A stretch of DNA of 64,000 nucleotides from [Phialemoniopsis] sp. UDSM-2020 (Eukaryota > Ascomycota > Sordariomycetes > Thyridiales > Thyridiaceae): assembly GCA_018873225.1 (NCBI GenBank), contig JAEILZ010000002.1:6200001-6264000 (forward strand), given 5' to 3'. Under the pieces are notes generated by a model, which ran no database searches, was not told the DNA's origin, and saw only the letters and a program-made list of their open reading frames with translations. The translations under genes and the position numbers were made by a program. Below, piece by piece: positions 55,432-64,000 of this stretch; positions within the stretch are counted from its first letter, which is position 1, and every line of letters starts with the position of its first letter.

Positions 55432-57236
55432 TCAACATTCGAGTTTATCTCCGTTGCCTGGGAATTGTATCGAGATATCTCTGCAAGCCATGACCCTTGC
55501 CAGAGCGACTGGAGTGATCCGACTCTCCTGGTTTGGATTTGCATTGTGTTGCAGCAGCAACTGCACCATGCTAGAGTTGTTCCTCAGCATTGCCTCGAGG
55601 AGCGGTCCTCTTCCACTCAAGTCCAATCTATTTGGATCTGCGCCATGTTTCAAGAGTTCGCTAGCCAAGTCCCATCTACTCGTCGCCACTGTGCGCAGAA
55701 GAAGAGTCTCCCGGGTAGACTGATCGTAGTGCTGGTTGGCATCTGCGCCATGATCAAGCAGCTCCTTTGCCATTTGCAGGTCAGGGGCCTCGCACGCCCT
55801 GCACAATATGGGGCGACCCATGAGATCACGGACGTTGGCATTGCTTCCGTGTTTAAGTAGAAGCTCTAGTAGACGTGAGTGACCCTTCTCGACTGCGTAG
55901 CAGACAAGGCTCTTCCCGGTGTGATCGCGGACATTGGCGTCGGCACCACGGTGCAGTAGATACTCGGCAAAGCTCAACTGGTTCTGAAAAGCACTGATGA
56001 CCAAGGCGGCCTGCCCCGTGATATCGCGAGAGTTAACGTCAGCCCCCGAGTCGACGAGAAGCTGGGCGATCAACCAATTGCCACTGTGCATGCCTTGCAT
56101 CAGTGCCGGCTGGCCAGAGTTGTCTCGCGTGTTGGCGTCTACCCCTGAGGCGAGGAAGAGGCGAACCATAGCTGTGTCGCCCCTCTGCACCGGCACGCAG
56201 AAGCTAGGCTGCCCAGATGAACTCCTTTCATTGGCATTGGAGCCATGCGCCAGCAACATCTGCGCCATGTCAAGGTCGCCTATCTCGGCAGCCACACAAA
56301 GGGCTGTCTTCCCGTTGGCACTTTTAGCCGAGAGGCTGGCGCCGCTTGCAATGAGCAACTTCACTGTCTCTGATTTTGATGCCTCGGTAGCACATATAAG
56401 AGCTGTCTTTCCCTCTTCGTTTCTGCCGTTGATATTGACACCTTGGTCGAGTAGACCATGGATTTGCTTTGCATCACCCAGCCTTGCAGCATGGCATAGG
56501 GGAGAGACCAGGGGCTCCGGTTTGGGTCGCATCGCCGCCGTCAGCGCGCTCCACGACTCCGAGACTCCAGAAAGAAACCCCTTTCCCTTGTCCCTTGGCT
56601 GAGTTGGAGACGGCGAGTCGGGGTTGTTCTCGCTATATTGTGGAGGAAGGTCTTCATATGGAGCAGCTGGCTGCATGATGTCCCTCCTCTGCATGATACG
56701 CGCTTGAGCTTCTTGATACTTTGTGATGGCGTCTTGGACATTGCTATTCTCAAGTGCCACGCTCTGTTCTGCGCTGGATCTGTTTCTCGCAGTCAATCAA
56801 GCTGTACGCGTGCCTACACTGCCCTAAGGACTTACTGCTGTATCAGATCTTGGAAGACGCTGAGCACGAGATTCTGGCTCTCTAGACCCAGCTTGTACTC
56901 ATCCAAGGCAGCGCGGTCCAGCGACAGATGTGCATCAGCGAAATCCAGTCTCTGTAACTGCTTGTCCATCGCCGCCAAGACTATCTCGGCATTTTCAAAG
57001 TGGCGTGAGAGCACTGTCTGAGCAGCCGGACTGACAGCAGCCGTGGAACTGAGCGCCTTCTGTAACCGGGCGGCTTCCTCGCCCGTGGAACGAAAGAGAC
57101 GCTCGAGGGCACTAATCTCTGGTTGCTGTCCAGATGCGATAGTTTGAAGTGTGTGATTGAGCCCGGCCGCCGTCCCGATGGCTCGATCGCGTAGGGCGAG
57201 ACAGGAGGCCACCAGCGATGCAACCGGCTGCACCAT
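55432..57236 (-). CDS. ankyrin-repeat protein with fungal N-terminal helical domain
   Basis: Two exons (57236-56836, 56779-55432) with a 56-nt intron; 582 aa. Residues 1-190 form an alpha-helical N-terminal domain without a known motif, resembling the helical N-domains in front of ankyrin or NLR proteins in fungi. From about 235 to 575 there are about ten ankyrin repeats with the T-A-L or L-C-x-A-x-x-x-G-D and L-L-x-x-G-A-x-x-N signatures, for example L-L-D-Q-G-V-N-I-N-G-R-N-E-E-G-K-T-A-L and L-L-D-H-G-A-D-A-N. Repeats are fairly regular, with no stop or frameshift. Ankyrin arrays bind other proteins; the partner is unknown. The gene is divergent from the kinase gene over 745 nt. Confidence 0.9.
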
Positions 57237-57981
57237 CTTCGATGATTCTATTGCTTAGATACTTGGAATCAAAACTTGCTTACATCGCTTAGATTAATAT
57301 TCTGGGAGTTGAGTCCGTCTTATGGCAATCGCACTGCTGTGCGGCTGAAAGTGGTGTGGTGTATTGGAGGGGGGCGTAATCGCCGTTTGGCCCAATCAGT
57401 TGTCGTGATGACGCGTTGCCAACTCAAGCTAACTGAGCATTGAGATGGCCTACACGAACAAGTCCAGTAGGCCACAAAAGGGCTTGTTCAAGACCTTTAG
57501 TACTTGACTGTTGTCTCTCACTCGCCAGTGTGAGATGATCAAAATCAATCGACTTGCCTCCAGGTAAGGCAGGGCAGTTCCGACACAGATAATGACAATT
57601 CCCAGTACTTGAAAACACAGATATGGTATCTGACTTGGCCGCCCCTGGCTTGAAGGCTTGATCCCTGTCTATTGAATAGGCATCGCATTGCGACGCTGGG
57701 TAACGAACTTGGTTGGGTCGATACCGGAATCAGAGAAAGTCGTCACCCAACAACTAGTGAATCCACGGCTGCTTTAGGAGGGCTCGTATAGGTAGCAGCT
57801 GCAACATGAGACTTGGAGCACAAAACAGTCATAGTCATATACACATGTTATCTCAAAGCCTCCTTGTAATGGCCGCGGTGATGCGTCACTGGTAGAGACC
57901 TGGACTGTCTATTTATAACAAACCGACCAGACCTACCGCCTAATTTAATCACCTAGAACATTTGCTGTGAAGTTATCAATC
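57237..57981. other. divergent promoter region
   Basis: Shared upstream DNA of the ankyrin (minus) and kinase (plus) genes. A TATTTATAA element lies about 70 nt before the kinase ATG. No gene recognised. Confidence 0.45.
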
Positions 57982-59120
57982 ATGGACTCTCGCGAGCTGG
58001 AAGTCGTTCATGTTCCTAGCCTCGGCACGGATGTAACATTTGCCCCAGATAGAGATTTTCTTGGCAAAGGGACCGTGGGCGAAGTCTTCCGCGTCACGTC
58101 TAAACAGGTCAGTCAGCATCTTGAACCGCAGAGAAAAAGTGCTAACGGCAAACGTCAGATAGGTCATAGTGAGCGCGGGGGCGGATGCTATGCTCTCAAG
58201 ATCTTTCTCGACCACGGGGAGCGTCCATATTTCGCTAGAGAGTGCAAAGTTCTGGAGGCCCTTTCATGTGTTCCGCATCCAAACATTGTGATGTTCGTCA
58301 CGTACTGGACATCGGATACTTCTCAATATATCCTCTTCCCCCTAGCAACAGGAGATCTTCATACATTTCTGCGCGATTCCACTCGACCTCGACCGACGAG
58401 AAATTCCAGTCATTGGATCATCCACCAGATGCGCGGTCTGTGTGATGCTCTGAGTTACATACACAACTACACCAGAGCTGTCTCAGTTAGCGCGGCTGAG
58501 GAGGTAATCCTACAGCGGATTGGCTTTCATCATGATATCAAACCCGGCAACATTCTGCTGTTCGAAACCGACAAACCCATGGAATACATCTGGAAGTTAA
58601 GCGACTTTGGCTCGGGTTTGGTCAGCGACTTCCAGGCTGATGATCATGAAAGTATTGTCAACGAAAAGCCCTCTACGGGCGACCCGATCTATTCCTCGCC
58701 TGAATATGCGCTTGAGGGCGAGGTTTCTCGCCCTAAGGACGTCTGGAGTCTGGGATGCATATTCCTGGAAGTCCTCGTATGGATCTTTGACTCATGCCCC
58801 CCACGGCTCTGGACGACTTCAAGAATGAGAGACTTCATCTTCCAAATGGGCGCGATGCCCGAAGACCCATGTTCTGGTACCAGGACTGCAACGGCGAAGT
58901 CCACATGCATCCGGCAGTTGATGAAAGGCTTCTATGTCTGCTCGAATCTTGCCGAGCCTTTGAAACATGGGAACGCGCACGAGTGATCACCACCAAGATG
59001 CTAACGATGCATCACAGGGAAAGGATCACGGCCAAGGAAGCATGCGACAGTTTTGGCACCATTGTCGAGACAAATTCTTCGCACAGTGATAAGAGTTCTT
59101 CAGTAGTCGATGCAATTTAA
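57982..59120 (+). CDS. serine/threonine protein kinase, apparent frameshift
   Basis: Exon 1 57982-58107 and exon 2 from 58159, separated by a 51-nt intron (GTCAGT, GCTAAC branch, CAG). The kinase domain is complete in order: glycine loop L-G-K-G-T-V-G-E-V, Y-A-L-K-I-F, H-D-I-K-P-G-N-I-L, D-F-G-S-G, S-S-P-E-Y-A-L-E-G-E and D-V-W-S-L-G-C-I-F-L-E-V. After V-L-V-W the frame departs at the C6 run 58797-58802. Read straight, it ends at 58986 (317 aa) with non-homologous residues; shifted by one, it continues A-L-D-D-F-K-N-E-R-L, then T-K-M-L-T-M-H-H-R-E-R-I-T-A-K-E-A to 59120 (about 362 aa), which restores the usual kinase C-lobe. Causes could be a sequencing slip in the homopolymer, a real frameshift mutation, or a 47-nt intron (GTATGG...CAAG) that would delete conserved residues. 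Catalytic residues are intact. Confidence 0.8.
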
Positions 59121-59249
59121 TACCAGAACTATTTCTGCTCATCATTTCAACCCTCAGTGTCAATCTCCCGATGCTCTTTTGTGGTGGATCCCTAAGTATG
59201 CTTTCACAGACACGAGGAAGACGTTGTTGATGCATTTGCTCTAAACAAT

Positions 59250-60850
59250 CTAGGCCATCCCGACGGCTGTCCATAGCAGCATGCCAAGCTCATCTGCTTC
59301 CGAGCACCATGCCTCTAGACTTTCGGCCACTCCTTGCTCCATGAGACTGGAATCAGGACTGGCCCAGTAATGGCTTTTGCTTCGCGAGTAGAGCAAATCG
59401 CCCATCGTCAGGGGCCTTCGATGCCCACTGCTGTCTCTAAGCCGGCGCCTTCTGGATTGCTTGCCCCATATATCATCGCTCTCGGACTCCCAGAGATCAC
59501 GCCCACAGGGCGCCGGGAGGTGAAGGAACCCGCACCCTTGTGCCATCGACTCTGTACTGTCTCTAGTGTCAAACTTTACCACAAATAGGAGCTCGACGCC
59601 GTAGAGAATACACAGCGTCCTGTTTAAGGTTAGCAATGCAGTGTCAGACTAGCCAAGTATCACTAGTACCTTCTGCCTGCCTCTAATGAGCACCACTCCT
59701 CTCTACAAAGCGTTTCTTGGGGTGCTTGGTTAAGCCTAAAGCCAGAGACGACGTGCAGGCGTGTCGAAACAGCCTGCTAGTCGTTAGCGAAATTGATCAA
59801 GAACCTAGAGGAGCAGACTTACGACAATTGTGAAGAGCAGCCCGAAGAAGCTGTCTCGTCTGATGGATTCCGCATTCCCTGCTTGTAAGAGGACGTAGAT
59901 TGTGAGGGCCTGTAGAGCTTGTACCAGTGTCTTCAAATCGTATTTGAAGTGCTGCAAGCGTGTGTTTTGTAAGCCGGGCATCAAGGACCCGGTAACATTA
60001 GAACGGATCAAGAGTAGCATACCTCATCGTGCAAGTGTTTCGAATGGCCATAGATCTGATCCCACACAAAGTTGTGGTTTCCCGAAGTTCGGTCATAAAA
60101 CATGCGGACGAGGCCGGCACAAATAGCCAGTGGCTCGGGCAGGCATGTGTGTGACGTGTCGACGGCGCAGTCACCAGCAAAGCTGCTCATGGAACAGGGT
60201 GCGTGAATAAAAGGCGGCAGTTGTCGTCCGGATATGAGTCTCCGAGGATATGAGAGTAGTTGACCCGTCAGTATCCTAGTTGTCAAAGCTGCGTCCGTGG
60301 TGGCCATGGCGCGTGGGTGGAGCAGACCAGACGTCTCTTCTTTAGGAGTCGCCAGTTGCTTATCCTCTCTGCGTGCAAGGTTGGGTTGCTCCACGCCGTC
60401 TACGCCGTAGAGACAGGGTAGATCCGGATTTGTGATGGGGCTTCCATACCAATGCCTGTCCGACCCTACTGGGAGTGAGATCCGTGGGCATAGCTTGTCG
60501 GCTCCACGGTCGTCGAGGAGATAGTACGGAGAAGAGCCACGAGGAGCCACAGTAGACCCGTGGTCACACGAAGCACTTCCTTGCAGCAAAGAGCCAGCAG
60601 CATGCCCGATGTCTGTCTCCTCTGCGAATGTCCCGCGCGAATCGTCCAGAGCCGTAGCCTCGTCGAGGAAGTCTCCATCGGCATAAGGGGGAAACCCCTT
60701 CGTTCCAAGAGGTGGTATATCGGAAATCTCATTACCTCTGTAGTCGCATTGCAGATGTCTCTTGGAGCATCGACTACAGGGGATAGCCAGAGAGCACCGA
60801 GTCTTGGCCTGCCGGCAGGCCCGGCATGCTTTCTTGCGGGATATCGGCAT
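59250..60850 (-). CDS. Zn2Cys6 transcription factor
   Basis: Four exons (60850-60023, 59951-59823, 59776-59670, 59619-59250) with introns of 71, 46 and 50 nt; 477 aa. The zinc cluster is C9-X2-C12-X6-C19-X5-C25-X2-C28-X6-C35. The rest fits a group of short fungal C6 regulators: a helical region with W-D-Q-I-Y-G-H, K-T-L-V-Q-A-L-Q-A-L-T-I-Y, the R-R-T-L-C-I-L-Y-G-V-E-L-L segment restored by the third splice, and C-G-R-D-L-W-E-S, M-G-D-L-L and D-E-L-G-M-L-L-W near the end. The second intron has a NAGNAG acceptor (59777 or 59774), so two isoforms differing by one Gln are possible. It is divergent from the Gfo/Idh/MocA gene, and a CGG-N10-CCG palindrome sits midway between them. Confidence 0.88.
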
Positions 60851-61267
60851 CGTCTTGCCTACTATGGACTTTCGATTATCTCTCCGTATGGCTGGTTTCC
60901 CAGCGTGACCAGGTGTAAAAACGATTAGTCGACGACGTGAAGTTGGAAGAAACAGCCCGGGAATTAATCAGCAGCACCGAAAGACAACCCCACTCCTACG
61001 GAGCAAGTGTGGGTCCTCGGGACAGGAGCGGGTGCTTCGCCGGGCTCGGACTCGAGAGTCCGGGGCTTTCGCGGATCTCGTGAATCTGCTTACAAGTGTG
61101 GTAGGCGCTTACATCACGTGCGGTTAGATGTTGTTCAGGAAGTAGTACTCGAAGACCATTTAAGAAAGTGTTCCAACTCTGTGCCAGCTTGGAAACCGAT
61201 CTACACGAATTGGCAGGAACCACATCCTCTGAAACAAAACGGCATCCGCTTCCTTGCAGCTCCCGAA
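60851..61267. promoter_or_regulatory. bidirectional promoter (regulator / oxidoreductase)
   Basis: 417 nt between two divergent start codons. The palindrome at 61047-61062 lies near the middle. No coding signal of its own beyond a small open frame leading into the oxidoreductase. Confidence 0.6.
61047..61062. promoter_or_regulatory. CGG-N10-CCG palindrome, candidate Zn2Cys6 operator
   Basis: CGGACTC-GA-GAGTCCG: two 7-nt inverted arms around a 2-nt centre. CGG and CCG ends with 10 nt between match the style of site bound by Zn2Cys6 dimers, for example Put3 (CGG-N10-CCG). It is about 206 nt from the oxidoreductase ATG and 197 nt from the regulator ATG. Confidence 0.6.
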
Positions 61268-62462
61268 ATGGCGCCAATTCGCGTCGGCATCATCGGCCTC
61301 TCGTCCCGCACTGGCGCACACGAGGCCGGAGGTTGGTGCGGTACCGCCCATATCCCGTACCTCAGAAGCTCCTCCCAATATGAAGTCGTTGCTATCACCG
61401 GCAGGACACACGAATCAGCCAAGAAAGCCATCATTGTCCATCAGCTTGCCGAGACAACAAAAGTCTATCTCAGCGCTGAGGAGATTGCGGCCGACCCGGA
61501 GGTGGATCTCGTCGTTATTTCGGTGCGAGTTGAGAATCACTTGGCTAATGCTCTGCCGGCAATCAAAGCTGGGAAGGACATATTCGTCGAATGGCCTTTC
61601 TTCGCGAGCACGGCCGAAGCCGAAGAGATGACGAAGCTGGTAATTGAGAAGGGCTCCCGGTCCTTCGTCGGACTTGAGGCACGGGCTGATCCCATTGTAC
61701 ATCGAGTGAAGAATATCATTGACAGCGGTGCTATCGGCCGCGTAACTTGCTCATTGCTCTCCGCGAGCTCGGGCATGCTACCAGCCAATGTATGGGCCGA
61801 AGGTGTGGAATACTACCTGAGCATGGCTAGCGGAGGGAACGACTATCACACATACTTTGGTCATTGTGAGTCTCCGGCTGGCAAGAACCTAATCACTTAA
61901 TGCGCATTGCGGCTGATTCATCCATAATATAGTCATCGACATGTTCACCTTTGTTCTCGGTGACTTTGCCACGGTGCAAGGCACGCTCGTCAACCAAATT
62001 CCCACCACTGCCATCTATAAAGTAGATGGAACACTGGTCAATGCGTCTCACCCCCGGACGTCACCAGACGAGATCCTGGTACAGGGTACCCTGTCCAATG
62101 GTGTCGCTGCTTCTATCACGCAGCGCAAGCCTCCAATTTCAGTTGACGACTTGGGTCTTCGGTGGCTCATCACTGGGACGGAGGGTGAAATCGAGATCAC
62201 TTGCCCCCTGGAACATTTTAGCACAGCACCCCCGGGAAGAAAACTGCGTGTCAAGACCAGGGCCAAGGGAGAAGAGGAAGTCGAAGTTCACCACCCTGCA
62301 GAAGTGATGAACCCAGACTGGAATCACAATGTTCATAATGTGGCGCTCATGTATGAAGCGTTTGCTAAGAACGACCCAACGGGCTATGCCTCCTTCCAGT
62401 CAGCTTTGAATATTCGAAAGTTGATGGATAAGGTTGTATCAAGCTCGGGTTTCAAGTACTAG
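61268..62462 (+). CDS. Gfo/Idh/MocA family oxidoreductase, Gal80-like
   Basis: Two exons (61268-61865, 61933-62462) with a 67-nt intron; 375 aa. The N-terminal Rossmann fold begins R-V-G-I-I-G-L-S-S-R and continues with V-V-A-I-T-G-R, D-P-E-V-D-L-V-V-I-S-V-R-V, H-L-A-N-A-L-P-A-I-K-A-G-K-D-I-F-V-E-W-P and F-V-G-L-E-A-R. The second domain has G-N-D-Y-H-T-Y-F-G-H and F-I-D-M-F, then L-R-W-L-I-T-G-T-E-G-E-I-E-I. The E-W-P in place of the family's E-K-P, and G-N-D-Y-H-T in the position of the metabolic enzyme's active-site region, bring it near fungal Gal80-like proteins, where NAD(P)-binding may serve regulation. It could be either an enzyme or a Gal80-type regulator. The CDS starts at 61268 because the fold starts there. 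Confidence 0.9.
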
Positions 62463-62901
62463 AATATATATAGAGCCGTATTTGTCATCATAGTGCCAGA
62501 GACAACTCTTGAGAGCGTCTTGTTGTAACCGATTACTAAGGGGAAGTGGACGGTGATGCGGTGGAACCCAGCAAATGCTTCGCAGTGGAGTTCACTTAGA
62601 CCCGGGCGGTGAACGGTACATTTGTTAGTGTTTTACAAGCTCATACTGCTTAGTATCGACGCTCTGCTTCGTCTTTGTCAGCCCTCCGAGCACCCACGGA
62701 GTCTCCATGGGCGTCCGGAACCCTAGCTCTTCTGTTCCTGTCAATCGGGATTCGCAAAATTTGTATATAAACCAATATTTCTCCTCAATGTTGACAATGG
62801 TCTTGTGTTTAACTTCCATGAATTTGGCTTCTAATCCCTTTTGATTCTTGAGTTGACAAAATTATCCAAACTACACCCACACGCGTGCCCCGGGATCCAA
62901 C
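62463..62901. other. intergenic
   Basis: Spacer between two plus-strand genes; it holds the TATA box of the next gene. No gene recognised. Confidence 0.5.
62764..62771 (+). promoter_or_regulatory. TATA box of SDR/epimerase gene
   Basis: TATATAAA, 131 nt upstream of the ATG at 62902. Confidence 0.45.
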
Positions 62902-63798
62902 ATGCACGTTTTTGTCACTGGCGCCACCGGCCTTATCGGCACAGCAGTCACGAAAGAGCTGCTCAATGCAGGCCACACGGTATTGGGCCTTGCTCGATCC
63001 GACAAGTCGGCAGAGGAATTGACCGGCCTTGGGGCCAAAGTGCTCAGAGGATCAATCTCCGACCTGGGCGTGCTCAGAGAAGGAGCCGCGGCGTCGGATG
63101 GAGTGATCCACATGGCCTTTGATCACTACAACAGCGACTTCACCAAGACTTGCCAGACGGACCGGGAAGCCATCCAAGCGATGGCGGATGTCCTCGCCGG
63201 GTCAGATCGTCCCCTGCTTATCACTTCGGTCACAAGCCTGCTTCCGCATGGCCGTCTTGTGACTGAAGACGATACGTGCTACCCAGCGTCCGCGGTTTTC
63301 ACTCTTCGTGGTCAGTCAGAGACTTTGGCAAGGAATCTTGCCTCCCAAGGTGTACGGGTGATCATCATGCGGGTTCCACCTACCAATCACGGCGACGGCG
63401 ATCATGTATTCATGGGACGGATGATCGCGCTTGCGCGTGAGAAAGGAGTCTCCTGTTTCGTCGGCGATGGTCTTAACCGGTGGCCGGCGGTACACTATCT
63501 AGACACCGCGGCTGCGTACAGGCTCGCCCTTGAAAAGGGCAAGGCTGGCTCAGCATTCCATGCGGTGGCAGAGGAAGGTGTCAAATTGAAGGACATAGCT
63601 GGAGTGATCGGGAAGAAGCTTGGCGTCCCAGTGGCGTCCATATCCAAAGACGAAGCTCAGGATCATTTCGGGCCCTTGATGGGTCAGGTCGTTGTTGTTG
63701 ATAATCCCACATCGAGCCAGCAAACCCGAGATGTGCTGGGCTGGGTTCCGCAACAGTGCACGCTACTCTCAGATCTTCAAGACGGCACGTACTTTTAG
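62902..63798 (+). CDS. NAD-dependent epimerase/dehydratase-type SDR
   Basis: Single exon of 298 aa. The N-terminus is V-T-G-A-T-G-L-I-G-T-A-V with the G-X2-G-X2-G Rossmann pattern, then G-L-A-R-S-D-K-S-A-E-E-L after strand 2 (an R-S that suits NADP). V-I-H-M-A-F-D-H follows, with L-L-I-T-S-V-T-S-L-L-P, V-R-V-I-I-M-R-V-P-P-T-N-H and the late W-P-A-V-H-Y-L-D-T-A-A-A-Y-R-L-A-L. These match the extended-to-atypical SDRs often labelled NAD-dependent epimerase/dehydratase. The classical Y-X3-K pair is not evident in its usual place, so catalysis is uncertain. It follows the Gfo/Idh gene in the same direction and may share its pathway. Length equals the family norm of about 300. Confidence 0.92.
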   Translation: MHVFVTGATGLIGTAVTKELLNAGHTVLGLARSDKSAEELTGLGAKVLRGSISDLGVLREGAAASDGVIHMAFDHYNSDFTKTCQTDREAIQAMADVLAGSDRPLLITSVTSLLPHGRLVTEDDTCYPASAVFTLRGQSETLARNLASQGVRVIIMRVPPTNHGDGDHVFMGRMIALAREKGVSCFVGDGLNRWPAVHYLDTAAAYRLALEKGKAGSAFHAVAEEGVKLKDIAGVIGKKLGVPVASISKDEAQDHFGPLMGQVVVVDNPTSSQQTRDVLGWVPQQCTLLSDLQDGTYF

Positions 63799-64000
63799 AC
63801 TTGGTTGTTGAATTGATAGAGTCGATAACGATAGAGCGCTTAGTTGCAACCTGATCATGTGTCGCGAGACCAAGTCTGCCAAGGACGCACAATCATTTAT
63901 AACAACCAATTTTTGAAAATTAAGCTAATAGAACAGTAGGCTTTACAAGTGGCTTGCCTATTTTGACTGTCAACACAAGGCGGCCGACTTTCCGTGACCT
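63799..64000. other. window end, non-coding
   Basis: 3' region of the last gene. AT-rich near 63895-63930. Nothing else recognised. Confidence 0.4.

Noticed and set aside
58778..58824. 47-nt intron as explanation of the kinase frame change
   Set aside because: Donor GTATGG and acceptor CAAG keep phase, but splicing would delete residues that resemble the conserved kinase segment; kept only as an alternative.
1..64000. Complete secondary-metabolite cluster
   Set aside because: Tailoring-type genes and regulators are present, but no PKS, NRPS, terpene synthase or prenyltransferase core enzyme.
1..64000. CRISPR arrays, bacterial operons, integrated virus
   Set aside because: Genome is eukaryotic with spliceosomal introns; no direct-repeat arrays or viral hallmark genes seen.

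Overview
The window is nuclear DNA from a filamentous ascomycete (Pezizomycotina, probably Sordariomycetes). The reasons are short introns of about 45-95 nt with GTRAGT-like donors, CTRAC-like branch sites and YAG acceptors, and protein families typical of these fungi: Zn2Cys6 regulators, RTA1, DUF1996, DUF3328/UstYa, Pth11-like receptors, HET, GH75 chitosanase and tetraspanin. I support 30 protein genes and one gene relic. Most gene models were rebuilt here by joining exons at consensus splice sites that restore frame and family homology.

Layout. 0-2.5 kb: a retropepsin-like gene and a DUF6594 membrane protein. 2.7-10.5 kb: a secreted DUF1996 protein, a Zn2Cys6 regulator, an RTA1 lipid exporter and a second, larger Zn2Cys6 regulator. 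10.8-15.2 kb: four small enzyme-like genes (NmrA, DUF1772, an atypical SDR, SRPBCC) that resemble aromatic-polyketide tailoring genes, but with no synthase present. 16-23.4 kb: a GH47 mannosidase, a tetraspanin, a third Zn2Cys6 regulator and a UstYa-like oxidase. 24-34 kb: mostly secreted or surface proteins, namely a GH75 chitosanase with duplicated Cys-rich tails, a BBE-like FAD oxidase, a purine nucleoside permease-like protein, and a secreted endonuclease/exonuclease/phosphatase protein with two near-identical N-terminal modules. 36-44 kb: a Pth11-like receptor, an MFS transporter relic, a HET-domain protein, an F-box-like protein and a small protein with a possible ubiquitin-interacting motif. 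45-54 kb: conserved housekeeping genes (histone H2A.Z and a Pin4/Cip-type RRM-R3H protein) separated by a 5-kb gene-free stretch holding an AT-rich island. 55-64 kb: an ankyrin protein divergent from a frameshifted kinase, then a fourth Zn2Cys6 regulator divergent from a Gfo/Idh/MocA oxidoreductase over a promoter with a perfect CGG-N10-CCG palindrome, and finally an SDR/epimerase.

The window therefore looks like accessory, environment-facing chromosome with one conserved block. No complete secondary-metabolite cluster is visible because there is no PKS, NRPS, terpene synthase or recognisable RiPP precursor. I found no tRNA, rRNA, CRISPR array or intact transposon.
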